Origin: Roseinatronobacter bogoriensis DSM 18756
GTDB lineage: Bacteria > Pseudomonadota > Alphaproteobacteria > Rhodobacterales > Rhodobacteraceae
Assembly: GCF_004366635.1 (NCBI RefSeq)
Contig: NZ_SORN01000001.1
Location: forward strand, 882,435-946,434
Length of the DNA: 64,000 nt
Direction: 5' to 3'
The position numbers and the translations under genes were made by a program. Under the pieces are notes generated by a model, which had not been told where the DNA came from, did not search any database, and saw only the letters and a program-made list of their open reading frames with translations. Positions 52,128-60,535 of the stretch are shown piece after piece (positions within the stretch are counted from its first letter, which is position 1; the number at the start of each line of letters is the position of its first letter).

Positions 52128-52700
52128 TCAGTTGCGCGGGGTTCTGGCATGCCGGCCGGCAAGGACGGCGCTGATGCCGTAGGCTGTCAGCGGATCGAGC
52201 GCAGACATCACCTCTCCAGCGAATTCCGGCCGCAATCTTGATACAAATCCGGCAGCAAATTCGGTGTCCATCTGCGAGAAAAGTTCTGCGGCCTGGAGGG
52301 GTTTCATGCTTTCGAAAACTGTCGTCAGATGTTTGAGGTCATCCTCCGCCGCAGTTTCGGTCAGGCGCAAAGTGGCCGTGAGTTTAGCCTCAGCTTCGAC
52401 AAGTTGTTCGATATTGTTGCGCAACTCTGCTTCTGCGTCACGCAGGGTATTGGCGCGCTCTTGCAACTCTTTCTCCCGGGCGTCCAGTTGGGCCATGCGC
52501 GCCTGAAGGGCGGCATACAAATCGCCGGGATCGGTCGCTTCCTGTTCGACCGGCAGTGCTGCCGGTGGCTCTTCAATGCGCGTGTCTGCTGCAAGAACCT
52601 CTGCCACGCCAAGCCCGATGCGTGAGAGCCCCGCTAGGAAGAACAAGCCCGCCAGAATCAGCATGACACCCGAGCGACTGCTTTGGGATGTGGCGGTCAT
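52128..52700 (-). CDS. MotE-like protein with MgtE-N domain
   Basis: This 190-residue protein has one N-terminal helix (GVMLILAGLFFLAGLSRIGLG), then a coiled coil (ALQARMAQLDAREKELQERA to about residue 115). It ends with an MgtE-N-type domain: VFESMKPLQAAELFSQMDTE and AAGFVSRLRPEFAGEVMSAL. This is the layout of MotE-family proteins, which in Sinorhizobium act as a periplasmic chaperone for MotC. The ATG overlaps the upstream gene by four bases. It lies 120 bases before motA. Confidence 0.82.
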   Translation of the reverse strand: MTATSQSSRSGVMLILAGLFFLAGLSRIGLGVAEVLAADTRIEEPPAALPVEQEATDPGDLYAALQARMAQLDAREKELQERANTLRDAEAELRNNIEQLVEAEAKLTATLRLTETAAEDDLKHLTTVFESMKPLQAAELFSQMDTEFAAGFVSRLRPEFAGEVMSALDPLTAYGISAVLAGRHARTPRN

Positions 52701-53149
52701 ACCCCATCTCCCGCGTATTCTCGGTGGCGCAGGACACGCCGACGAGGCTCTGACGCGATGCGCGTCGGGGTGCGGTGTATCGGGCTGAACTCGTCTTCTT
52801 CCGGAGATGCAGAGTTGTGTTCAGGTTGAAAGTCGTTCCCGTCCTTTGAGCGTGTTGCGGTCTGTAGGCCGCCCGCCTGACCGGCAGCCATCAGCAATTC
52901 AAGCTGTCTGGCAGTTGCTTCCGCCTTCGAAATCTGCTGGCCAAGCGCTGCCCCAGCCGAGGTATTGGATTTCTCAGCCGCGACAAGGGCCTTGGTCAGA
53001 TCATCTACTTGCTTGGACAAAACGGCAATCGCCTTGCCCACATCACTGTCCAGACGTGTCAAAGCGCGCAGTCGACGCGACAAAAGCAGGCAATAGGCCG
53101 CAGCAAGGAGCGCCGCACAGGCAACTGCAAGGTCAATCAAAATCTCCAT
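52697..53149 (-). CDS. DUF6468-like flagellar-cluster protein
   Basis: This 150-residue protein has one N-terminal membrane helix (EILIDLAVACAALLAAAYCL), a basic patch (SRRLRALTRL) and then a coiled coil of about 60 residues (DVGKAIAVLSKQVDDLTKAL onward). The C-terminal third is polar and disordered. It sits between fliL and the motE-like gene. A protein of this form is regular in Rhodobacterales flagellar clusters and is often listed as DUF6468. The ATG at 53149 has GAGGG upstream and is preferred to the TTG at 53161. The function is unknown. Confidence 0.75.
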   Translation of the reverse strand: MEILIDLAVACAALLAAAYCLLLSRRLRALTRLDSDVGKAIAVLSKQVDDLTKALVAAEKSNTSAGAALGQQISKAEATARQLELLMAAGQAGGLQTATRSKDGNDFQPEHNSASPEEDEFSPIHRTPTRIASEPRRRVLRHREYAGDGV

Positions 53150-53157
53150 TTTATCCC

Positions 53158-53646
53158 TCAATCAAGTATGAATTCAGTAATGAGAAAATCCCGCACATGC
53201 CCGTCACCTGCAATCATCTGGAGGCGGCGCAGGATTTGCGCGCGCAGCCGTATCAGGGCAGCGGGCTCTCTGAGGTCATCAATATCGACCGCGTGAAGAT
53301 AGGTGTTTATAAGGTCGATAAACCGAGGTTGCATATGCATCATCGTCTCAAGAGAGGAGTCCGCGACCTCGATCTGCCCGGCGAATCGCAAAAACCGTGC
53401 GCCGCTTTGGGGGGGGAGCGAGATGGTAATCACGTCGATCGGCACAAAACTGAAATCTTTTACGACATGCGCAGGCGCTGTGGGCTGGTCGGGATTCGGT
53501 GACAGCACAAGCCCTGTATATACAGCATAGAAGGCCCCGCCGCCCAGGCTGGCGGCCCCCACCAGACCCAACAGGATCGGCAGGAGTTTTCCCTTCTTGG
53601 ACGACTGCGTTGCGGCCGCGTCTGTCGGGTCTGTGAGTTCGGACAT
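53158..53646 (-). CDS. fliL: Flagellar basal-body-associated protein FliL
   Basis: This 162-residue protein has a short cytoplasmic tail (SSKKGK), one membrane helix (LLPILLGLVGAASLGGGAFY) and a periplasmic FliL domain (FVPIDVITISLPPQSGARFL, then FIDLINTYLHAVDIDDL and LRAQILRRLQMI). FliL helps hold or tune the stators around the motor. It is the first gene of the minus-strand flagellar arm and is divergent from fliF across a 117-base region with a CtrA-like box. Confidence 0.92.
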   Translation of the reverse strand: MSELTDPTDAAATQSSKKGKLLPILLGLVGAASLGGGAFYAVYTGLVLSPNPDQPTAPAHVVKDFSFVPIDVITISLPPQSGARFLRFAGQIEVADSSLETMMHMQPRFIDLINTYLHAVDIDDLREPAALIRLRAQILRRLQMIAGDGHVRDFLITEFILD

Positions 53647-53693
53647 GACAATTTTCCATTAATTTCGGACTTCCCTGTTTTCGCACAATGTGA

Positions 53694-53708
53694 CTAACCG
53701 AATGTTAA
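53694..53708. promoter_or_regulatory. Candidate CtrA box between fliL and fliF
   Basis: The sequence CTAA-CCGAATG-TTAA matches the CtrA consensus TTAA-N7-TTAA at seven of eight fixed bases. It lies in the 117-base region between the divergent fliL and fliF genes, 48 bases from fliL and 56 bases from fliF, so one site could serve both. chpT of the CtrA phosphorelay is encoded in this same window. Confidence 0.55.
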
Positions 53709-53763
53709 GCGATGGCTGCGAAAACCCCTTTGACGGCAGAAGCCGATATGAAGGAGATTCGCA

Positions 53764-55335
53764 GTGCAGCAGCTTTTATCCGTGTGGAACGCATTGGATG
53801 GAAAACGGCGCATTATGGCCATTGGCGCCAGCGTCGCGATGTTCGCGACGATCATGATGCTTGTGAAAGTTGCGACCGCGCCGGGCATGTCGCTTCTTTA
53901 TTCGGGCTTGGAAGAAGCGGCCGCGGGCGAGGTCATTCAGACGCTGGAGGCGCGGGGCATTGCCTATGATGTGCGCGCGGATGCAATTTTTGTGCCGTCG
54001 CGGCTGCGTGACGAGACGCGGCTTATGCTGGCGGCGAATGGACTGCCGGCCAATTCGCATTCAGGCTATGAACTGCTTGAGTCGCTGACCGGGTTTGGCA
54101 CCACATCGCAGATGTTCGATGCTGCATATTGGCGGGCCAAAGAGGGTGAGTTGGCGCGAACAATCGTCGCTAGCTCTCATATCCGCACGGCGCGTGTCCA
54201 TATTGCGCAGGCCAGCTCTGCCGGTTTCCGGCGTGACAACGTGCCGACGGCATCGGTAACAGTTACCACAACCTCTGCTGTGCTGAGCGGGGCGCAGGCA
54301 CGCGCGATCCGGTTTCTTGTCGCCTCTGCCGTGGCTGGCATGACCCCGGACCACGTGTCGGTGATCGATGGTGCGGGTGGGCTTGTCTACGGTCCCGAAA
54401 CAGATGCTTCGCCCGCAGCGTCCAGCAGTGACCGCAGCCAGGAACTACGCCGCAATGTAGAGCGTCTTCTTGAAGCGCATGTTGGCCATGGTCGCGCCGT
54501 GGTCGAGTTGAGCATCGAGACGCTGACTGACAAGGAAATTATCCACGAGCGCCGGATTGACCCCGACACGCGCGTCGCGATCAGCAGTGAAGTGGAAGAG
54601 AACAGCACCACGAGCACTGATTCGCGTCAACAAGGCGTTACTGTTGCCAGCAATCTGCCCGACGGCGACGCAGCATCGGCAGATGGCAGTTCAGAATCGC
54701 GCGAAACCCAAACCCGCCAACGCACGAATTTTGAAGTCTCCGAAACGCGGCGCGAGATTGAGCGCAACCCCGGTTCTATCCGCCGTATGACCGTTGCGGT
54801 ATTGATAGACGGTGTGCGCAGCCCTGCCGAGGATGGCACGCTTTCATGGGCCCCCCGCCCGCCCGAAGAACTGGAAGCCTTGCGTGAACTGGTGGCTTCG
54901 GCTGTCGGGTTTGATGAAGCGCGAGGCGATGTCATCACGCTGCGCTCGCTGCCATTCGAGCCGGTGGCCGCCATCGGAACCGAGGCACGGACGGGGTTCT
55001 TTTCGCTCAATAATCTGGACCTTATGTCATTGATCAAATGGGCATTCCTGCTTGCTGCGCTGATCGTGATCGCACTCTTTGTGCTTCGCCCGATTCTGCG
55101 TGCCATTACCGAGGCGAAGGGAAATGCCGCCGCAGAAGACCCATTCGAGCCATTTTCCCCGCCGCTGTTGGAGCCTGCGACTGCGAGTCCTACACAATTC
55201 GAGCCGATGGGCAACGATGCCTTTGAGCAAATAGACGACCCTGTTGAGCGGATGCGCCGTCTGATTGCGGAACGCGGAGACGATTCGGTTCAGGTGTTGC
55301 GGCACTGGATGGACGAACGCAAGGAACCGTCATGA
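53764..55335 (+). CDS. fliF: Flagellar MS-ring protein FliF
   Basis: This 523-residue protein forms the MS ring. It starts at a GTG (53764) with AAGGAGA upstream. The first helix lies near residues 17-35, and the YscJ/FliF domain follows (SLLYSGLEEAAAGEVIQTLE, then VPTASVTVTT and LVASAVAGMTPDHVSVIDG). A serine-rich periplasmic loop comes next, and the second helix lies near residues 422-442. The cytoplasmic tail ends with DDSVQVLRHWMDERKE, the FliG-binding end. The stop overlaps the fliH-like gene by four bases. Confidence 0.95.
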   Translation: MQQLLSVWNALDGKRRIMAIGASVAMFATIMMLVKVATAPGMSLLYSGLEEAAAGEVIQTLEARGIAYDVRADAIFVPSRLRDETRLMLAANGLPANSHSGYELLESLTGFGTTSQMFDAAYWRAKEGELARTIVASSHIRTARVHIAQASSAGFRRDNVPTASVTVTTTSAVLSGAQARAIRFLVASAVAGMTPDHVSVIDGAGGLVYGPETDASPAASSSDRSQELRRNVERLLEAHVGHGRAVVELSIETLTDKEIIHERRIDPDTRVAISSEVEENSTTSTDSRQQGVTVASNLPDGDAASADGSSESRETQTRQRTNFEVSETRREIERNPGSIRRMTVAVLIDGVRSPAEDGTLSWAPRPPEELEALRELVASAVGFDEARGDVITLRSLPFEPVAAIGTEARTGFFSLNNLDLMSLIKWAFLLAALIVIALFVLRPILRAITEAKGNAAAEDPFEPFSPPLLEPATASPTQFEPMGNDAFEQIDDPVERMRRLIAERGDDSVQVLRHWMDERKEPS

Positions 55336-55940
55336 AACAAGCCATGCTGAACCTTGAAGTTTTCGATCTGGGTCATGCAGACGCCGAGGCCCCGCTGCTT
55401 GACAGGTTTCAGGCCGAAAAACTGCGTGAGCAAGCCTATGAGGAAGGCTATGCCGCAGGCTGGCAGGATGCGTTGGAGCAGATGCGCAATGAAGATGAAT
55501 TGCGCACTATCGCAGCGCAAGAGGCGCTACAGGCAATCGGTTTCAGCTATAATGAAGCGCATCAGGCGCTGGTCGGGTCATTCCTTGCGCTGACGCATGC
55601 GATGCTGGAAAAGCTGTTGCCAGAGGCAGTACGTCTTGCCTTGCCTGCTTTTCTCTCGGCAGAGCTGGCGGCCGTGGTCGCACAGAACACGCGTGCCGAT
55701 GTGCAGCTTGTTTGCGCCCCTGGCGCCCGAGAGCGTTTGGCAGAGGTGGTCGCATCCTGCACCCAGATAAAGATCGAGCTGGTCGAAGAACCCAGTTTCT
55801 CTGAGTCTCAACTATCACTTCGTCTGGACAGTCAGGAACGCGACATCGACCTGAGTGGCCTTCTTCATAAAATGCGCGAGATGTTCGCGCAGCATTACGG
55901 CACAAATATCGAACAGGAGACAGCATATGGAAGAGCGTGA
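55332..55940 (+). CDS. fliH: FliH-like flagellar export regulator
   Basis: This 202-residue protein sits where FliH is expected, between fliF and fliN. The N-terminus is variable, followed by a helical stretch with EKLREQAYEEGYAAGWQDAL, a glycine-spaced helix typical of FliH. The C-terminal half (LLPEAVRLALPAFLSAELAA, then IELVEEPSFSESQLSLRL) fits the ATPase-binding domain. FliH holds the export ATPase FliI in check. Similarity is weak at the sequence level, so the call leans on context. It overlaps fliF by four bases and fliN by 14. Confidence 0.75.
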   Translation: MKQAMLNLEVFDLGHADAEAPLLDRFQAEKLREQAYEEGYAAGWQDALEQMRNEDELRTIAAQEALQAIGFSYNEAHQALVGSFLALTHAMLEKLLPEAVRLALPAFLSAELAAVVAQNTRADVQLVCAPGARERLAEVVASCTQIKIELVEEPSFSESQLSLRLDSQERDIDLSGLLHKMREMFAQHYGTNIEQETAYGRA

Positions 55941-56199
55941 CCTGACCAGCGGCATTCTTAATCAGGTTCCGATCGAGATCGCGATTTCCGTTGGGCGCGC
56001 GCGCCCGATCGTGCGCGATTTGATGAAATTGCGGCGCGACTCGGTGCTCGTTCTGGATCGCAGGGTTGATGACCCGGTTGAACTCTATATCGGCGACAAG
56101 CTGATCGCGCGCGGCATGTTGCAGGAACTGGAAGGCGAGCAGGCGGGCTTTCTTGGCGTGCGGCTGACCGAGATCATCGATTTGCGTGACGCGCTGTAG
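55927..56199 (+). CDS. fliN: Flagellar motor switch protein FliN
   Basis: This 90-residue protein is a single SpoA (surface presentation of antigens) domain: ILNQVPIEIAISVGRARPIV, then LMKLRRDSVLVLDRRVDDPV, ELYIGDKLIARGML and LGVRLTEIIDL. FliN forms the lower C-ring with FliM. The ATG at 55927 is chosen because MEERDL precedes the domain directly, and it lies within the last 14 bases of the fliH-like gene, so translation is coupled. Confidence 0.93.
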   Translation: MEERDLTSGILNQVPIEIAISVGRARPIVRDLMKLRRDSVLVLDRRVDDPVELYIGDKLIARGMLQELEGEQAGFLGVRLTEIIDLRDAL

Positions 56200-56204
56200 G
56201 CACC

Positions 56205-56942
56205 ATGCGACACCCCATATTACATATCGCTCTGCTGGCCTTCATCTTTCTGGTTTCTGGTGGTCTTGCGGCACATGCGCAGGAGATCAGTGTCGATTTC
56301 GGCGATGGTGGCGCGCTGAGTGTCCGCACGGTGCAACTGCTGCTGGTTCTGACACTTCTGAGCCTTGCACCGGGCATTCTTGTGATGGTGACCTGTTTCC
56401 CCTTCATCGTCACGGTGCTTGCGATCCTGCGACAGGCACTGGGTCTGATGCAGTCGCCGCCCAACATGCTGATCGTGTCACTGGCGCTGTTTCTGACCTA
56501 TTTCGTGATGGAACCTGTCTTCGTGGCGGCATGGCAGGCGGGGATTGTGCCCTTGAATGACGGGGTAATCGGTCCGGATGAAGCTTTCGTGCAGGTAGTA
56601 GAGCCGTTTCGTCATTTCATGCTGGCACGCGTGGATGCCGCGACATTCGAGAGCCTTGCCAGTCTGCGCCCCGGTGTGGAAACCGCCCCGTCAGTTGATA
56701 CGCCACTTTCGGTGCTGGTGCCCTCTTTCATGTTGAGTGAAGTGGCGCGCGCCTTTCAGATCGGCTTTCTGGTTTTCCTGCCGTTTCTTATTATCGATCT
56801 GGTCGTTGCGGCGGTGTTGATGTCGATGGGCATGATGATGGTGCCGCCAGCCATCGTTTCGTTGCCTTTCAAACTGTCGTTCTTTGTTATTGCAGATGGG
56901 TGGCGACTGATTTCAGAAGCGCTTGTGCGCAGCTATTTCTAA
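56205..56942 (+). CDS. fliP: Flagellar export-gate protein FliP
   Basis: This 245-residue protein has a cleavable signal peptide (HIALLAFIFLVSGGLAAHA), as FliP usually does. It also has the family blocks PGILVMVTCFPFIVTVLAIL, RQALGLMQSPPNMLIVSLAL, PSFMLSEVARAFQIGFLVFL and DLVVAAVLMSMGMMMVPP, followed by LPFKLSFFVIADGW. FliP with FliQ and FliR forms the export gate. fliQ and fliR do not follow; a terminator and pyc come next, so the rest of the apparatus is encoded elsewhere. Confidence 0.97.
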   Translation: MRHPILHIALLAFIFLVSGGLAAHAQEISVDFGDGGALSVRTVQLLLVLTLLSLAPGILVMVTCFPFIVTVLAILRQALGLMQSPPNMLIVSLALFLTYFVMEPVFVAAWQAGIVPLNDGVIGPDEAFVQVVEPFRHFMLARVDAATFESLASLRPGVETAPSVDTPLSVLVPSFMLSEVARAFQIGFLVFLPFLIIDLVVAAVLMSMGMMMVPPAIVSLPFKLSFFVIADGWRLISEALVRSYF

Positions 56943-56960
56943 GTAACCCCAGGCACAATA

Positions 56961-57003
56961 GCGCGCGCAGTTTGGCCAGTGGCCGCTGCGCGCGCGTCTT
57001 TTT
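56961..57003 (+). terminator. Intrinsic terminator after fliP
   Basis: A perfect 10-bp stem (GCGCGCGCAG at 56961-56970 with CTGCGCGCGC at 56986-56995) encloses a smaller GGCC/GGCC stem. It is followed by GTCTTTTTAG, giving a five-U tract. It ends the fliF-fliH-fliN-fliP operon, just before the convergent pyc gene. Confidence 0.9.
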
Positions 57004-57005
57004 AG

Positions 57006-60000
57006 TTAGCCTTCCAGTTCGATCAGCAGGTCTTTCGCTTCGATCTGGGCACCGGGTTGCACATGCACCGCTTTCACGGTCGCATCGCGGTCGGCATGAA
57101 GGCCCGTTTCCATCTTCATGGCCTCAATCGTCAGCAACAGATCGCCCGCCTTGACTGTCTTGCCAGCGCTGACCGCGACAGAGGCAATCGCCCCCGGCAT
57201 TGGCGCGCCGATGTGGTCCGGGTTTGCCGGGTCTGCCTTCATACGCTGCGCAGTCTTTGCCTTGACCTCGCGATTGGGGATGCGAATTGTACGTGGCTGT
57301 CCGTTCAATTCGAAAAACACTTTCGCATCACCATCATCGGTTGTCTCTCCAAGGGTGATAAGGCGAATTTCAAGCGTCTTGCCCGGGTCAATTTCGGCGG
57401 AAATCTCTTCTCCGGGTTCCATTCCGTAAAAGAATGTTCGGGTTGGCAGGGTCCGCACCGGGCCATAGACACGGTGGCGGCCCATGTAATCCAGAAATAC
57501 TTTGGGATACATGAGGTATCCGTTCAGATCCTCATCGTCGACCTTGAGTCCTTCAAGATCCTCGATCAGCTTTGCGCGCACGGCTTCCAGATCAACCGGG
57601 GGCAGGTGTTTTCCGGGCCGTTCGGTCTGCGGGGCCTCGTTTTTCAGCACCTTGTGCAGAATTTTCTCTGGCCAGCCGCCGGGGGGTTGGCCCAGATTGC
57701 CACGCAGCATGTCAATGACAGAATCCGGGAAGCTGACATCCTTGTCCGGATTCTCGACATCGGCGCGGGTCAAGCCCTGGCTGACCATCATCAGGGCCAT
57801 GTCGCCGACCACCTTGGAGGAAGGGGTGACCTTCACGATATCGCCGAACATCATGTTCACATCGGCATAGGTCCGCGCGATTTCCGGCCAGCGTTCTTCC
57901 AGCCCCATCGAGCGCGCCTGCGCCTTGAGATTGGTAAACTGCCCGCCTGGCATTTCGTGCAGATAGACTTCGGAAGAGGGGGCCTGCTGGGCAGATTCAA
58001 ACGCGGCGTAATGCAGTCGCACATCTTCCCAGTAATCCGAAATCTTGCGAATAGCCTTCATGTCCAGACCCGTGTCGCGGTCTGTAAAGCGCAGGGCCTC
58101 GACGATGGAACCGAGTGTTGGCTGAGAGGTGTTGCCAGAGAAGGAATCCATCGCCGCATCGGCTGCGTCCACACCGGCTTCGGCGGCGGCAAGGATTGTT
58201 GCACCTGCGATCCCGCCTGTATCATGGGTGTGGAAATGGATTGGCAGGCCCACTTCCTCTTTCAGCGCCTTGACCAGAATGCGGGCAGACGCAGGTTTCA
58301 GCAGGCCAGCCATGTCTTTCAACCCAAGAACATGCGCCCCTGCATCGCGCAAATCCTTGCCCATGGCGACATAGTATTTCAGGTCGTATTTCGCGCGATC
58401 CGGGTTCAGGATATCGCCCGTGTAGCAGATCGTGCCTTCGCAGACCTTGCCAGCCTCGATGACGGCGTCCATGGCCACGCGCATGTTCTCGACCCAGTTC
58501 AGGCTGTCAAAAACGCGGAAGACATCCACGCCGGTTTCGGCGGCCTGTTTCACAAAGAACTGCACCACATTGTCCGGGTAATTGGTATAGCCCACCCCGT
58601 TCGAGGCGCGCAGCAGCATTTGCGTCATCAGATTGGGCATACGTTCGCGCAGGTCACGCAGGCGCTGCCAGGGGCATTCTTGCAAGAAGCGATAGGCCAC
58701 GTCAAAGGTCGCGCCCCCCCAACATTCGACCGAGAAAAGTTGCGGCAGCATATGCGCATAGGCCGGGGCAACACGGATCATGTCGATCGAGCGCATCCGC
58801 GTGGCCAGCAGTGACTGATGCGCATCGCGCATGGTGGTATCGGTCAGCAAAAGCTGCTTTTGCGCCGCCATCCAGTCGGCAACGGCCTGAGGCCCTTGTT
58901 CATCCAGAATCTGCTTGGCCCCGCGTGGCGGGGTGCCGGATACCTTTGGCGCAACAGGCGTTTTCAGGCCCTCATGCGGTCTTGCGCGACCGACAGTTTC
59001 CGGATGCCCGTTTACGGTAATATCCGCGATATAGGTCAGGATCTTGGTTGCCCGGTCGCGGCGTTTGCGGAAATGGAACAGATCCTCGGTCGTGTCGATG
59101 AATTTGGTGGTGTAGCTCATATCCAAAAAGGTCGGATGTTTGAGCAGGTTCTCCACAAAGGCGATATTGGTGCTGACCCCCCGAATTCGGAATTCGCGCA
59201 AGGCGCGGTCCATGCGGGCAATGGCTTCGGTCGGGGTCGGGGCCCAGGCTGTGACCTTGACCAGCAGCGAATCGTAATAGCGCGTGATCACGCCGCCTGC
59301 ATAGGCTGTGCCGCCATCAAGCCGGATGCCCATGCCTGTGGCGCTGCGATAGGCGGTCAGGCGTCCGTAATCGGGGATGAAGTTGTTCAGCGGGTCTTCG
59401 GTCGTGATCCGGCATTGAACCGCGTGGCCTGACAGGGTCACATCGCCCTGAGAGGGCGTGCCTGTCGCTTCGGACAGGGTTTCGCCTTCGGCGATGCGGA
59501 TCTGCGCCTTGACGATGTCGATGCCCGTCACCTCTTCGGTCACGGTATGTTCGACCTGAACGCGGGGGTTGACCTCGATGAAATAGAATTTCCCTTCGTC
59601 CATATCCATCAGGAATTCGACGGTTCCAGCGTTCTGGTAGCCGACGGCGCGCCCGATTTTCAGACCCAGTTGGCAGATCTCGGCGCGCTGATCCTCGCTG
59701 AGATAGGGCGCGGGCGCGCGCTCGACCACTTTCTGGTTGCGCCGCTGCACGGTGCAGTCGCGTTCATACAGGTGATACAGATTGCCATGCGTATCGCCCA
59801 GAAGCTGAACCTCGACATGGCGCGCGCGCTGGATCATCTTTTCCAGATACCCTTCGCCATTGCCAAAGGCGGCCTCGGCCTCTCGCCGGCCCTCGCGTAC
59901 CTTTGCTTCCAGTTCCTCGGGGCCGTTGACCGCACGCATACCGCGCCCGCCGCCGCCATGGCTGGCCTTGAGCATCAGCGGATAGCCGATCTTGTCGGCC

Positions 60001-60449
60001 ATGGCGCGGATTTCGTCCATATCGTCGCCAAGCAGGTCCGTTGCAGGAATAACCGGCACACCGGCCTCGATCGCAACGCGCCGCGCGCTGGCCTTGTCAC
60101 CAAGGGCGCGCATGGTTTCGGCCTTGGGGCCGATAAAGGTGATCCCATTCGCAACACAGGCTTCGACCAGTTCGGGGTTCTCCGACAGCAGACCGTAGCC
60201 GGGGTGGATGGCATCCGCGCCAGAGCTTTTGGCAACCCTTATGATCTCATCAATCGACAGATAGGCTGCAACCGGCCCCATCCCTTCGCCGATGCGGTAG
60301 GCTTCATCTGCCTTGAAGCGATGCAACCCAAGCTTGTCCTCTTCTGCATAGACAGCGACAGTTCGCTTGCCCAGTTCATTTGCAGCCCGCATGATGCGGA
60401 TGGCGATTTCACCCCGGTTGGCGATGAGAATTTTCTTGAACGCGGCCAT
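57006..60449 (-). CDS. pyc: Pyruvate carboxylase
   Basis: This 1147-residue single-chain biotin enzyme converts pyruvate to oxaloacetate. The biotin carboxylase domain fills about residues 1-455, with KASHGGGGRGMRAV as the ATP loop and EVNPRVQVEHTVTEE near residue 290. The carboxyltransferase domain follows, at about 540-810, starting LLTDTTMRDAHQSLLATRMR, with HFHTHDTGG among its metal ligands. A linking domain follows, and the C-terminal biotinyl domain carries EAMKMETGLHA with the biotin Lys near residue 1112. It replenishes the TCA cycle. All domains are intact, and it stands alone. Confidence 0.98.
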   Translation of the reverse strand: MAAFKKILIANRGEIAIRIMRAANELGKRTVAVYAEEDKLGLHRFKADEAYRIGEGMGPVAAYLSIDEIIRVAKSSGADAIHPGYGLLSENPELVEACVANGITFIGPKAETMRALGDKASARRVAIEAGVPVIPATDLLGDDMDEIRAMADKIGYPLMLKASHGGGGRGMRAVNGPEELEAKVREGRREAEAAFGNGEGYLEKMIQRARHVEVQLLGDTHGNLYHLYERDCTVQRRNQKVVERAPAPYLSEDQRAEICQLGLKIGRAVGYQNAGTVEFLMDMDEGKFYFIEVNPRVQVEHTVTEEVTGIDIVKAQIRIAEGETLSEATGTPSQGDVTLSGHAVQCRITTEDPLNNFIPDYGRLTAYRSATGMGIRLDGGTAYAGGVITRYYDSLLVKVTAWAPTPTEAIARMDRALREFRIRGVSTNIAFVENLLKHPTFLDMSYTTKFIDTTEDLFHFRKRRDRATKILTYIADITVNGHPETVGRARPHEGLKTPVAPKVSGTPPRGAKQILDEQGPQAVADWMAAQKQLLLTDTTMRDAHQSLLATRMRSIDMIRVAPAYAHMLPQLFSVECWGGATFDVAYRFLQECPWQRLRDLRERMPNLMTQMLLRASNGVGYTNYPDNVVQFFVKQAAETGVDVFRVFDSLNWVENMRVAMDAVIEAGKVCEGTICYTGDILNPDRAKYDLKYYVAMGKDLRDAGAHVLGLKDMAGLLKPASARILVKALKEEVGLPIHFHTHDTGGIAGATILAAAEAGVDAADAAMDSFSGNTSQPTLGSIVEALRFTDRDTGLDMKAIRKISDYWEDVRLHYAAFESAQQAPSSEVYLHEMPGGQFTNLKAQARSMGLEERWPEIARTYADVNMMFGDIVKVTPSSKVVGDMALMMVSQGLTRADVENPDKDVSFPDSVIDMLRGNLGQPPGGWPEKILHKVLKNEAPQTERPGKHLPPVDLEAVRAKLIEDLEGLKVDDEDLNGYLMYPKVFLDYMGRHRVYGPVRTLPTRTFFYGMEPGEEISAEIDPGKTLEIRLITLGETTDDGDAKVFFELNGQPRTIRIPNREVKAKTAQRMKADPANPDHIGAPMPGAIASVAVSAGKTVKAGDLLLTIEAMKMETGLHADRDATVKAVHVQPGAQIEAKDLLIELEG

Positions 60450-60535
60450 ATGTGTCCCTTTGAAGAAAAAGCGCTGGTCTTGGTCAGGTTTCTAGACTGA
60501 TTTCTGCGTGATCGTAAAGCATTTGCAACAGTTCG

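Noticed and set aside
57057..58814. Long plus-strand open frame (about 585 codons) opposite pyc
   Set aside because: pyc is complete and unambiguous here; the antisense frame shows His/Gln-rich shadow composition and no domain.
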